A stretch of 6,143 nucleotides of DNA from Verrucomicrobiota bacterium. Its GTDB lineage: Bacteria > Verrucomicrobiota > Verrucomicrobiia > Chthoniobacterales > UBA10450. Where the stretch lies: NCBI GenBank assembly GCA_003218815.1, contig QHON01000009.1, positions 1 through 6,143 of the forward strand, read 5' to 3'. Shown piece by piece: positions 1 to 5,514 of this stretch. The position numbers were made by a program, and so were the translations under genes. The stretch's first letter is position 1; every line of letters starts with the position of its first letter. The notes under the pieces are model-generated. The model worked only from the letters and a program-made list of their open reading frames with translations. It did no database searches and had not been told where the DNA came from.

Positions 1-1
1 C

Positions 2-529
2 AAATTCCAAGTTTTTCGATGGCTTACTTACCCACCACCAGAAGTGCAGAATTGGTCGGCTCTGGTGTTGACGATCTTAATGATTCGACGCGCGTGGGGA
101 CCATTTCTGCATTGGCAGAAAGTCCTGCTGGTCGCGTGTCTCAGTTTGATCGTTGCCGATGATTTCCGCATTTCGTTAGGGGATGTTTGCGGTCGCTATT
201 GGCCAGATACGTGGACGCATGATAATCCATCGCTCATTGGCACCGGTGCGTATGGCTTCCATCCGTTTCAACGTGGCGACGATATCGGCAGCTTTCCGTC
301 AGGTCACGCTTGTAGAATCCTGGGCTTCGCCACGGTGTGGCTGATTGCGATGCCTCGCAGTCGAACCGTACAAGTCGTCGTGATCGTTCTCTGCGCTCCG
401 ATGCTCGTGAGCCTTGTGGCAATGAATTATCATTTTGTCAGCGACGTGATCGCTGGCAGCGTTTTGGGCGGGATTGTCGCCACATATGCGGCGCATTTGG
501 CCCGGCTCGAAATGCCCTTGAACAATTGA
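2..529 (+). CDS. PAP2-family membrane phosphatase, 5' end cut off by the window
   Basis: Probable integral-membrane phosphatase of the PAP2 / type 2 phosphatidic acid phosphatase superfamily, which removes phosphate from lipid or polyprenyl (di)phosphates; the substrate here cannot be told. The reading frame is open to the left edge. The GTG at 44 is in frame but is probably internal, because the first membrane segments of the family would be missing. Visible motifs are GRYWPDTW (about 194-217), PSGH at 296-307, and NYHFVSD near 425-445 giving the HxxxD pair (His at 431, Asp at 443). Hydrophobic stretches before the first motif and around the last two fit a multi-span protein. Oddities: no lysine lies in the 5-9 residues before the Arg of GRYWP, where the classical first motif has one, and the usual SR of the third motif reads SL. 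The fold assignment is fairly secure, but activity is not. Confidence 0.8.
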   Translation, partial: KFQVFRWLTYPPPEVQNWSALVLTILMIRRAWGPFLHWQKVLLVACLSLIVADDFRISLGDVCGRYWPDTWTHDNPSLIGTGAYGFHPFQRGDDIGSFPSGHACRILGFATVWLIAMPRSRTVQVVVIVLCAPMLVSLVAMNYHFVSDVIAGSVLGGIVATYAAHLARLEMPLNN

Positions 530-568
530 GACACAGACGAACAAGCGGGATAAGCAAATGAGTCCCAG

Positions 569-599
569 GCTCTTCCTTCGCAAAGTGCGACGGAGAGGC
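569..599 (+). terminator. Imperfect hairpin after the PAP2 gene, possible weak terminator
   Basis: The 113-base gap between the PAP2 stop and the L,D-transpeptidase holds an imperfect stem: 569-582 pairs with 586-599 around a 3-base loop, with TCGCA/TGCGA at the top and two mismatches and two G-U pairs below. It is followed by GCTTCTTAAG, which has only a short T-rich stretch, so termination would be weak. It was found by eye and no folding energy was computed. Confidence 0.35.
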
Positions 600-672
600 G
601 CTTCTTAAGCCAATAATCACGCCAGTACCGACGGTTGACAAAGTGCCGCCAAGCTTTTCCAGTATGGAACTT

Positions 673-1329
673 ATGCGACATGTTTCCCGATTCATTTTAC
701 TGGCTGCTGGAGGTTCGCTCTTGCTTCTCACCGGTTGCGAGACGGCGCGCGTGGCGGGTGGAGGTCCTTATCACGTAACGGCGTATCGTCCGCACGATCC
801 GTCGGCCGTGCGGGTGAGGGTTTCGCTTTCGAAGCAGAATGTTTATGTGATGGAAGGCGACCGATGCCTGATGGCCGCCGCCATTTCAGTTGGCATTCCA
901 AACAAGCCGACGCCGAGGGGAAATTTCACGATTTACGCAAAGCAGGAACAAAAGCGTTCCGGCTCCTATGGATTTAGCGTGCAGGGCAATCGCGTTGTCC
1001 CCTCCACCGGGGGTGGACCGGGGCGCTATGTCGGTTATCCAATGGGATACTGGTGCGAATTCGCACCGGCGTACGGATTTCATCAGGGATTTGTCCATCC
1101 GTCCCCGCGCACCCACGGATGTATCCGATTGCACGGTGAAGCCGCGCCGAAATTTTTCGCCCTCGTTAAAATTGGCACTCCGGTCAACATTGCCACTTCA
1201 CAGCCGGAAGATGCGACTCTTGGGCCTAAGGTGCAGCGTGTCGACGACTCCAAGACTCCCGATCCGAGTCCGAGCCTGATGATCACGTCGGCAGCTTTCG
1301 AGAAGCCGAGCGGGCCGCTTCTCCAGTAG
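673..1329 (+). CDS. L,D-transpeptidase (YkuD domain), predicted lipoprotein
   Basis: YkuD-type L,D-transpeptidase. The family forms 3-3 cross-links in peptidoglycan, or attaches proteins to it, through an acyl-enzyme on cysteine. The catalytic signature RTHGCIRLH is complete; with the start at 673 the nucleophile is Cys150, with His142, His148 and Arg152 near it. The YkuD domain spans roughly residues 45-180 and is followed by a Pro/Ser/Asp-rich tail of about 40 residues. GTG 643 and ATG 664 are in-frame alternatives. ATG 673 was chosen because it begins a textbook lipoprotein signal: a short basic n-region (MRHVSRF), a hydrophobic core, and the lipobox LLTGC with lipidated Cys22. Residue +2 is Glu, so outer-membrane anchoring is plausible if the cell is diderm. 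No Shine-Dalgarno is visible. ispH starts 34 bases after the stop, so the two may be co-transcribed. Confidence 0.9.
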   Translation: MRHVSRFILLAAGGSLLLLTGCETARVAGGGPYHVTAYRPHDPSAVRVRVSLSKQNVYVMEGDRCLMAAAISVGIPNKPTPRGNFTIYAKQEQKRSGSYGFSVQGNRVVPSTGGGPGRYVGYPMGYWCEFAPAYGFHQGFVHPSPRTHGCIRLHGEAAPKFFALVKIGTPVNIATSQPEDATLGPKVQRVDDSKTPDPSPSLMITSAAFEKPSGPLLQ

Positions 1330-1339
1330 GCATATTCTG

Positions 1340-1354
1340 CGGGCAATCCGCCCG
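1340..1354 (+). promoter_or_regulatory. Small hairpin between ldt and ispH
   Basis: CGGGC (1340-1344) pairs with GCCCG (1350-1354) around AATCC, followed by TCTTTAATT and then the ispH GTG at 1364. It could be a minimal terminator for the transpeptidase or a structure near the ispH translation start. The stem has only five pairs, so chance is possible. Confidence 0.25.
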
Positions 1355-1363
1355 TCTTTAATT

Positions 1364-2602
1364 GTGAGTACGAATCTTATTTCCAGCGGCACGACAGCGC
1401 GCGAGAAAATCAATTTGCGCACCCCTGACGTGATGGCTGCGGTCCAGGAACAGGTGGAGTCGCATTACCGGAGCGACATCGTCGATAAGGTGCGTCGCGC
1501 GGGTGGAATCATCTCCGTGGGCGACACCACCGTGCGCCTCGCGAAAGAGTTTGGCTTCTGCTACGGGGTCGAGCGCGCGATCGATCTCGCGTATGCCGCG
1601 CGCAAAGTTTTTAAGGATCGCCGGCTCTTTATTGTCGGCGAGATCATTCACAACCCAGAGGTGAACCATCAAATCGCCTCGTTAGGCATAAAAAATCTTA
1701 CCGGCAAGAACAAGCAAGCAGACATCTCCGATCTCGGGCCAGAAGACGTGGTCATTGTGCCGGCGTTCGGAACGGAATTATCGATCCAACAACAGATCAA
1801 GGACCGCGGCTGCCAGATCGTCGATACTACCTGCGGGGACGTAATGAGCGTCTGGAAGCGCGTGCGCAAATACGCCAGCGAATCGGCCACCTCAATCATT
1901 CACGGCAAAGCCGAACACGAAGAGACCAAAGCAACCAGTTCGCGCGCGCTTGGCGATGGGAGCGGACATTATCTGGTCGTCCTGACGCTCGCGGATACCG
2001 ATTACGTTTGCGAATACATCCGGCATGGTGGCGACAAGCAGGCTTTCCTCGAAAAATTTCACGGCGCGCATTCACCCGGATTCGATCCAGACGTGCACCT
2101 GCAAACGGTCGGCGTCGCAAACCAAACGACGATGTTGCGCGGTGAAACCGAGGAGGTGCAGCGGAGGGTTCGACAGGCCATCGTCGATCGAGACGGACCG
2201 GAGCTTGCGGCGAAGAATTTTCGGTTCTTCGATACGATCTGCGGCGCGACGCAGGAGCGTCAGGATGCTTTGCGCGAGTTGCTCAACGTTAAGATGGATA
2301 TTCTCCTTGTCGTTGGCGGCTACAACAGCTCGAACACATCGCATCTCGCCGAGATGGGCGAAGAAAAACTGCCGACCTATTTTGTGCTCAACGCCTCGCG
2401 CCTTCTTTCGAGCGACGAGATCAAACACTATGATCTGCATGAGAAGTCTGAAGTGATTGCGAGAAACTGGCTGCCGCATGGCCCTGCTGTCATTGGCATC
2501 ACGGCCGGCGCCTCCTGTCCGAACAACTTGATCGAAGAAACGTTGATCCGGCTTTTTGAGTTGCGCGGGATCTCCCGCTACGAACTCGACGCCGCCGCGT
2601 AA
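1364..2602 (+). CDS. ispH: 4-hydroxy-3-methylbut-2-enyl diphosphate reductase, long (cyanobacterial/plant-type) form
   Basis: IspH (LytB) catalyses the last step of the MEP pathway, reducing HMBPP to isopentenyl and dimethylallyl diphosphate with an iron-sulfur cluster. The three cluster cysteines are visible: Cys66 in EFGFCYGVERA, Cys157 in VDTTCGDVM and Cys293 in FFDTICGATQ. Other family marks are GEIIHNPEVN (about 92-101), IIHGKAEHEET (about 178-188, containing the HxE proton-relay pair), GGYNSSNTSHLAE and GITAGASCPNNLIEE. The protein has 412 residues against about 316 in E. coli, with some 50 extra residues before the first cysteine plus internal insertions. This matches the class found in cyanobacteria and plastids. 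The GTG at 1364 is the only usual start codon in frame after the previous stop that keeps this N-terminal region; ATG 1433 is an alternative. No ribosome-binding site is seen. No other MEP genes are in the window. Confidence 0.95.
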   Translation: MSTNLISSGTTAREKINLRTPDVMAAVQEQVESHYRSDIVDKVRRAGGIISVGDTTVRLAKEFGFCYGVERAIDLAYAARKVFKDRRLFIVGEIIHNPEVNHQIASLGIKNLTGKNKQADISDLGPEDVVIVPAFGTELSIQQQIKDRGCQIVDTTCGDVMSVWKRVRKYASESATSIIHGKAEHEETKATSSRALGDGSGHYLVVLTLADTDYVCEYIRHGGDKQAFLEKFHGAHSPGFDPDVHLQTVGVANQTTMLRGETEEVQRRVRQAIVDRDGPELAAKNFRFFDTICGATQERQDALRELLNVKMDILLVVGGYNSSNTSHLAEMGEEKLPTYFVLNASRLLSSDEIKHYDLHEKSEVIARNWLPHGPAVIGITAGASCPNNLIEETLIRLFELRGISRYELDAAA

Positions 2603-2618
2603 GATCGACATCTCACCC

Positions 2619-2631
2619 GCGCAACTTGCGC
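2619..2631. repeat. 13-base interrupted palindrome upstream of ku
   Basis: GCGCAA-C-TTGCGC lies 24 bases before the ku ATG, in the 53-base gap after ispH. A symmetrical site in this place could be an operator, but it is short and occurs once in the window. No known regulator is implied. Confidence 0.2.
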
Positions 2632-2655
2632 ACGCCGCGCGAAATACCTTTGGTT

Positions 2656-3495
2656 ATGCGCGCAATCTGGAAAGGCAGCATCAGTTTCGGGTTGGTTAAC
2701 ATTCCGATCGCTCTTTACCCGGCGACGCGAAAAGAGGAACTCAGCTTTCGCTTGCTGCGCCGCAGCGATCTTAGCCCGGTCAATTACAAGCGAGTCGCTG
2801 AAAAGGACGGCAGAGAAGTACCGTGGGACGAGATTGTGAAAGGCTACGAGTACGAGAAAGGAAAATACGTCGTGCTGAAAAATGAAGATTTTCAGCGGGT
2901 CGATCTGGAAGCGACCCAGACCGTGGATATCCAGGATTTTGTCGATCAAGAAGACATAGATCCGATGTTTTTCTACAAGCCTTACTATTTGGAGCCCCAA
3001 AAAGGAGGCGACAAAGCCTACGTGCTTTTGCGGGATGCTCTCGAGGAGAGCAAAAAAGTGGGAATCGCCAAGGTCGTAATCAAAACGCGTCAGTACCTCG
3101 CCGGCGTAAAAGCGGAGGACGGCGTCCTTGTTCTCGAGCTGATGCATTTTGCTGAAGAACTTGCCGACAGTGACCAGCTTCACGTTCCGAAGAAAATCGA
3201 GCCCGGAAAACGCGAGATAAACATGGCCAAAGCGCTTATCGACAGCATGAGCTCGAAATGGAATCCGGAAAAGTACAAGGACGATTACCGCGAAGCGCTC
3301 ATGGAGGTGATCGAGGAAAAAGTGGAAGCCGGCGGAAAAGAAATTGAAGAAAAGCCGAAGCCCAAGAAACAACCAACCAAAGTAATCGATCTCGTTTCAG
3401 TCTTGCAGAAGAGCCTTGAGCAGACCGGCGCAAAGAGAAAAGCGAGCGCCAAATCCCGCAGGAAACAGAAGCAACCTGCAAAGAAAGCAGCGTAG
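2656..3495 (+). CDS. ku: Bacterial Ku protein (non-homologous end joining)
   Basis: Homodimeric Ku binds and bridges DNA double-strand ends and recruits the ligase LigD in bacterial NHEJ. The N-terminus MRAIWKGSISFGLVNIPI is the hallmark of the family. The central region contains the expected VNYKRV, GYEYEKGKYVVL, DPMFFYKPYYLEP and MHFAEEL segments, and the length of 279 residues is normal. A TTG at 2626 would add ten residues before the conserved start, so ATG 2656 is preferred. After the core (to about residue 235) comes a Lys/Pro linker, a short VIDLVSVLQKSLEQ helix typical of the LigD-contacting C-terminus, and a strongly basic Lys/Arg/Ala tail of about 22 residues. Such tails in other bacterial Ku proteins help DNA binding and bridging. 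LigD is not in the window. The gene lies 53 bases after ispH on the same strand, without an obvious terminator between them. Confidence 0.95.
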   Translation: MRAIWKGSISFGLVNIPIALYPATRKEELSFRLLRRSDLSPVNYKRVAEKDGREVPWDEIVKGYEYEKGKYVVLKNEDFQRVDLEATQTVDIQDFVDQEDIDPMFFYKPYYLEPQKGGDKAYVLLRDALEESKKVGIAKVVIKTRQYLAGVKAEDGVLVLELMHFAEELADSDQLHVPKKIEPGKREINMAKALIDSMSSKWNPEKYKDDYREALMEVIEEKVEAGGKEIEEKPKPKKQPTKVIDLVSVLQKSLEQTGAKRKASAKSRRKQKQPAKKAA

Positions 3496-3519
3496 CTATC
3501 CGCGTACTTTCCTATCCAA

Positions 3520-3559
3520 TCGCGAAATCATCACCAAGATTTAAAGATCGTTTTCGCGA
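3520..3559. repeat. Inverted repeat after ku
   Basis: TCGCGAAA (3520-3527) is complementary to TTTCGCGA (3552-3559) with 24 bases between. It lies just after the ku stop. There is no T-run after the second arm, so it is not a standard intrinsic terminator. It may be a weak mRNA 3' structure or chance. Confidence 0.3.
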
Positions 3560-3573
3560 GACGCCAAAACCAG

Positions 3574-3611
3574 CGCGCGCTACCCTGGAAATTCGCTAGC
3601 GCGCGAATTTC
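3574..3611. repeat. Two overlapping, mutually exclusive stem-loops upstream of the doxX operon
   Basis: Stem A pairs 3574-3582 (CGCGCGCTA) with 3597-3605 (TAGCGCGCG), 9 perfect bp with a 14-base loop. Stem B pairs 3588-3596 (GAAATTCGC) with 3603-3611 (GCGAATTTC), 9 perfect bp with a 6-base loop. Bases 3603-3605 are shared by the two right arms, and the left arm of B lies in the loop of A, so only one stem can form at a time. Two TTGACA hexamers follow at 3612-3617 and 3625-3630, with no good -10 box at the right distance. The layout resembles an attenuator or a compound palindromic binding site, but neither stem is followed by a T-run. Confidence 0.45.
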
Positions 3612-3620
3612 TTGACAGAC

Positions 3621-3646
3621 AGGATTGACATCATCAACCTCGCCGG
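3621..3646 (+). repeat. Leader repeat, copy 1 (before first DoxX gene)
   Basis: This 26-base leader ends directly at the ATG of the first DoxX gene. It aligns without gaps to 4586-4611 before the DoxX/hydrolase fusion at about 20 of 26 positions, and shares the core ATYGACATC followed by a C-rich stretch. It supports duplication of the DoxX gene together with its leader. Confidence 0.5.
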
Positions 3647-4093
3647 ATGAACTTTCTGAATCGATTTGCAGACCCAGTTTACTGTATCATGCGGCTAGTC
3701 GTGGGGCTGGTCTATGCATGTCACGGCGGTCAAAAGCTTCTCGGTTTTCCCGGTGGTGGACACGGCGGCGCACATGGCCTGATGCTCGTCGGCGGAATTG
3801 TGGAACTTGTTGGCGGTTTCTTGATCGCATTTGGTTTGTTCACGCGCCTGGCCGCGTTCGTTTCGAGCGGCGAAATGGCTGTCGCGTATTTCATGGTCCA
3901 CGCCGCAGGCAAGGCTCTCGCCCATGCCGGGACGCCTATCGACCAATTTTTTCCCATTCTGAATAAAGGAGAACTGGCCGTGGTTTTGTGCTGGATATTT
4001 TTCTTTATGGTTTTCTACGGACCCGGCCGTTGGAGCATTGACGCGTTGTTGGCCCGTAAAAGTACCCCCGTAACGACGCCATCGAGTCCTTAA
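3647..4093 (+). CDS. DoxX-family membrane protein, copy 1
   Basis: 148-residue integral membrane protein of the DoxX family. The family takes its name from the small subunit of archaeal thiosulfate:quinone oxidoreductase. In most bacteria the role is unknown, with links to redox and sulfur stress. Four hydrophobic segments are visible: about 11-28 (ending YACHGGQK), 45-67 (GGIVELVGGFLIAFGLFTR), 70-86 (GEMAVAYFMVHA) and 104-127 (NKGELAVVLCW to FYGPGRWSID). The motifs GGFLIAFGL-TR, SGEMAVAYF and GPGRWSIDAL are typical of the family. ATG 3647 gives the same MN-LNR N-terminus as the two downstream copies, which supports the start. It is the first gene of a tight + strand cluster, with 27 bases to copy 2. 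No Shine-Dalgarno is visible. The assignment to family is secure and the function is not known. Confidence 0.88.
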   Translation: MNFLNRFADPVYCIMRLVVGLVYACHGGQKLLGFPGGGHGGAHGLMLVGGIVELVGGFLIAFGLFTRLAAFVSSGEMAVAYFMVHAAGKALAHAGTPIDQFFPILNKGELAVVLCWIFFFMVFYGPGRWSIDALLARKSTPVTTPSSP

Positions 4094-4120
4094 GATCGAC
4101 ACCACCAGCCTTTCCAAACT
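4091..4120 (+). repeat. Leader repeat, copy 2 (before second DoxX gene)
   Basis: It begins with TAAGATCGACACC, whose TAA is the stop codon of DoxX copy 1, and ends at the ATG of copy 2. The core AAGATCGACA matches the leaders at 4586 and, more loosely, 3621. It is three bases longer than the other two leaders between core and ATG. Confidence 0.45.
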
Positions 4121-4576
4121 ATGAATTCTCTCAATCGCTACACGGACACTGTTTATTCTCTGATGCGGCTGATCGTTGGACTGATGTTTGCCTGTCATGG
4201 GGCGCAATTGGTTCTGGGCATGTTTGGCGGGATGCCTGGTTCGAATAATCCGCTGTCACAGACTGGCGGTTGGATTCAACTTATTGGTGGATTTCTGATT
4301 GCCTTCGGCTTGCTCACGCGCGTTAGTGCGTTCATCTGCAGCGGTGAAATGGCCGTGGCCTATTTCATGTTCCATGTGGCGAATGCAACAACACCTATGG
4401 CGAAGTTTTTTCCGCTCGCGACAATGAAGCCGTCCCCGTTTTCTAACAATGGTGAGCTTGCGGTATTTTATTGCTGGGTATTCCTGTTCATCTTCTTTTA
4501 CGGTCCTGGCCGTTGGAGCATCGACGCGCTGTGGTGCAAGGGCAGAACTTCAACAACGACACCGCCGGTCGCTTGA
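4121..4576 (+). CDS. DoxX-family membrane protein, copy 2 (tandem paralogue)
   Basis: 151-residue paralogue of the gene just upstream, with the same four hydrophobic segments and motifs: LMRLIVGLMFACHGAQ, GGFLIAFGLLTRVSAF, CSGEMAVAYFMFHVA, NNGELAVFYCWVFLF and YGPGRWSIDALW. It differs mainly in the loops: the glycine/histidine-rich first loop of copy 1 is replaced by a longer loop containing GSNNPLSQTGG, and the loop before the last membrane segment has extra residues. Conservation of the membrane core with variable loops suggests two working, long-separated proteins, perhaps forming a hetero-oligomer; that last point is inference. It lies 27 bases after copy 1 and 35 bases before the fusion gene, so co-transcription is likely. 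Substrate or partner is unknown. Confidence 0.88.
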   Translation: MNSLNRYTDTVYSLMRLIVGLMFACHGAQLVLGMFGGMPGSNNPLSQTGGWIQLIGGFLIAFGLLTRVSAFICSGEMAVAYFMFHVANATTPMAKFFPLATMKPSPFSNNGELAVFYCWVFLFIFFYGPGRWSIDALWCKGRTSTTTPPVA

Positions 4577-4584
4577 CCGAACGC

Positions 4585-4611
4585 TAAGATCGACATCTTC
4601 AATCACGACGG
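4585..4611 (+). repeat. Leader repeat, copy 3 (before the DoxX/hydrolase fusion)
   Basis: It begins TAAGATCGACATCT and ends at the ATG of the fusion gene. The same 14 bases occur at 2600-2613, starting at the ispH stop codon. The 26 bases before the ATG align to the leader of DoxX copy 1 with identical spacing. Confidence 0.5.
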
Positions 4612-4698
4612 ATGAATTGGCTCAATCGTTTTGCCGATCCGGTTTATTGCTTGGTCCGCTTGATCGTAGGACTCATGTTTGCTTGCCACGGGGGACAA
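4612..4698 (+). other. Third DoxX N-terminus (29 codons), truncated and fused to the hydrolase
   Basis: Codons 1-29 encode MNWLNRFADPVYCLVR followed by LIVGLMFACHGGQ. This matches the first 29 residues of DoxX copy 1 at 23 positions and of copy 2 at 22. Against copy 1, 17 codons differ only synonymously, 6 change the residue and 6 are identical, so the protein sequence has been held by selection for a long time. Similarity stops abruptly after Gln29: copy 1 continues KLLGF while this gene continues SLSAQEYKD. The rest of DoxX, with membrane segments 2-4, is absent. Confidence 0.8.
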
Positions 4699-5442
4699 TC
4701 GCTTTCCGCACAGGAGTACAAAGATTTCGGCAAGGACCGCCTGAACAATTCGCCACGCCACGGCGAATGGGTCGATATCAAGTCAGGCGACGGCACGATC
4801 AAAGCCTTCGTGGTTTATCCCGAGCGTAAAGACAAAGCCCCGGCCGTTCTGGTCATTCAGGAAATTTTTGGGCTGACTGATTGGCTGCGCAGCATGTGCG
4901 ATGAGCTGGCCGAAAACGGAGTCATCGCGATTGCGCCCGATTTTCTCAATGGTCAAAAGTTTGAAGATGCCGATGGCGCGAGCAAAGCGATCTCGGCCGT
5001 GACGCAAGGTCAGATCAAAACGGTTCTCGACGCGACCGCCGATTACGCGCTCAAAATTCCGGCGTGCAACGGCACGCTTGCTGTCTGTGGATTTTGTCGG
5101 GGCGGGGGATGGGCGTTCATGTACGCAAATATGAACTCGAAGTTAAAAGCGGCTTATTCATTTTACGGCGCGCCACCAGAGTCGCCCGAGCAAGTCGCGA
5201 ACATTTCGTGTCCGGTTTACGGTTTCTACGCCGAGAACGATGAGCGGGTAAACGCGACGATTCCCAAAGCGGAAGAGCTCATGAAAGCCGCCGGCAAAAA
5301 ATACGAGCCCGTGATTTACAAAGGCGCCGGCCACGGATTCATGCGCTCCGGCGAACCAGCTAACCCGAACATGCGCGAAGGTGACAAGAAAGCGCGCGAG
5401 GAAGCGTGGGCGCGGTGGAAAAAGTTGCTCAAACAGCTTTGA
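4612..5442 (+). CDS. Dienelactone hydrolase-family protein with a DoxX-derived N-terminal membrane segment
   Basis: 276-residue alpha/beta hydrolase of the dienelactone hydrolase family. Characterised members open the lactone ring of dienelactone in chlorocatechol breakdown, but many secreted members have unknown ester or lactone substrates. The catalytic parts are intact: Cys162 in GFCRGG, Asp210 in AENDERV, His241 in GAGHGFM, and Glu84 in IQEIFGL, the residue that holds the cysteine in resting enzymes. The hydrolase domain runs from about residue 50 to the end. Residues 1-29 are a DoxX N-terminus with one hydrophobic segment, and the next residues, SLSAQ, look like the end of a normal signal peptide with possible cleavage after Ala33. 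The DoxX piece may therefore serve as signal peptide or membrane anchor. The only other nearby in-frame ATG, at 4675, would leave no export signal. It is the last gene of the DoxX cluster; the left REP starts at its stop codon. Confidence 0.88.
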   Translation: MNWLNRFADPVYCLVRLIVGLMFACHGGQSLSAQEYKDFGKDRLNNSPRHGEWVDIKSGDGTIKAFVVYPERKDKAPAVLVIQEIFGLTDWLRSMCDELAENGVIAIAPDFLNGQKFEDADGASKAISAVTQGQIKTVLDATADYALKIPACNGTLAVCGFCRGGGWAFMYANMNSKLKAAYSFYGAPPESPEQVANISCPVYGFYAENDERVNATIPKAEELMKAAGKKYEPVIYKGAGHGFMRSGEPANPNMREGDKKAREEAWARWKKLLKQL

Positions 5443-5495
5443 TGGTGGGGACGGTGCGCTGCGCCGTCCGGACGCCGCAGCGCGGCGTCCCTACC
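5442..5495. repeat. Left REP: two abutting perfect hairpins
   Basis: Hairpin 1 is 5449-5469 (9-bp stem with one G-U pair, 3-base loop). Hairpin 2 is 5470-5490 (9 perfect bp, loop AGC) and follows without a gap. The short flanks GGTGG and CTACC can also pair. It begins at the last base of the hydrolase stop codon. It differs from the right copy at 5447 (G for A) and 5460 (T for C); the second change is in the loop of hairpin 1, so the stem is kept. Confidence 0.85.
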
Positions 5496-5514
5496 ACCGG
5501 AAGCGCAGTTTTCA

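Noticed and set aside
635..665. TTGACA at 635-640 as a promoter for the transpeptidase
   Set aside because: The best -10 candidates at 17-19 bases (TCCAGT, CAGTAT) match the consensus at only 3 of 6 positions, so a promoter call is not supported.
2072..2611. 179-residue open frame on the - strand opposite ispH
   Set aside because: It lies within a certain ispH reading frame and has no recognisable motif or start context.
2578..3372. 264-residue open frame on the - strand opposite ku
   Set aside because: It is antisense to a clear Ku gene. Its Phe/Leu/Val-rich composition is what the complement of Lys/Glu-rich codons produces, and no family motif is present.
3612..3630. Two TTGACA hexamers 13 bases apart as promoters for the DoxX operon
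   Set aside because: No acceptable -10 box lies 16-19 bases downstream of either, and the second would place it inside the coding start. The hexamers are recorded only as part of the gap.
3695..4207. 170-residue open frame on the - strand across the first DoxX gene and into the second
   Set aside because: It is a shadow of two well-supported DoxX frames; its sequence is polar and featureless.
4687..4698. Lipobox in the fusion protein (LMFAC)
   Set aside because: The residue at -3 is Met and at -2 is Phe, unlike a normal lipobox, and the same cysteine is present in both full DoxX proteins, so it is inherited rather than a lipidation site.
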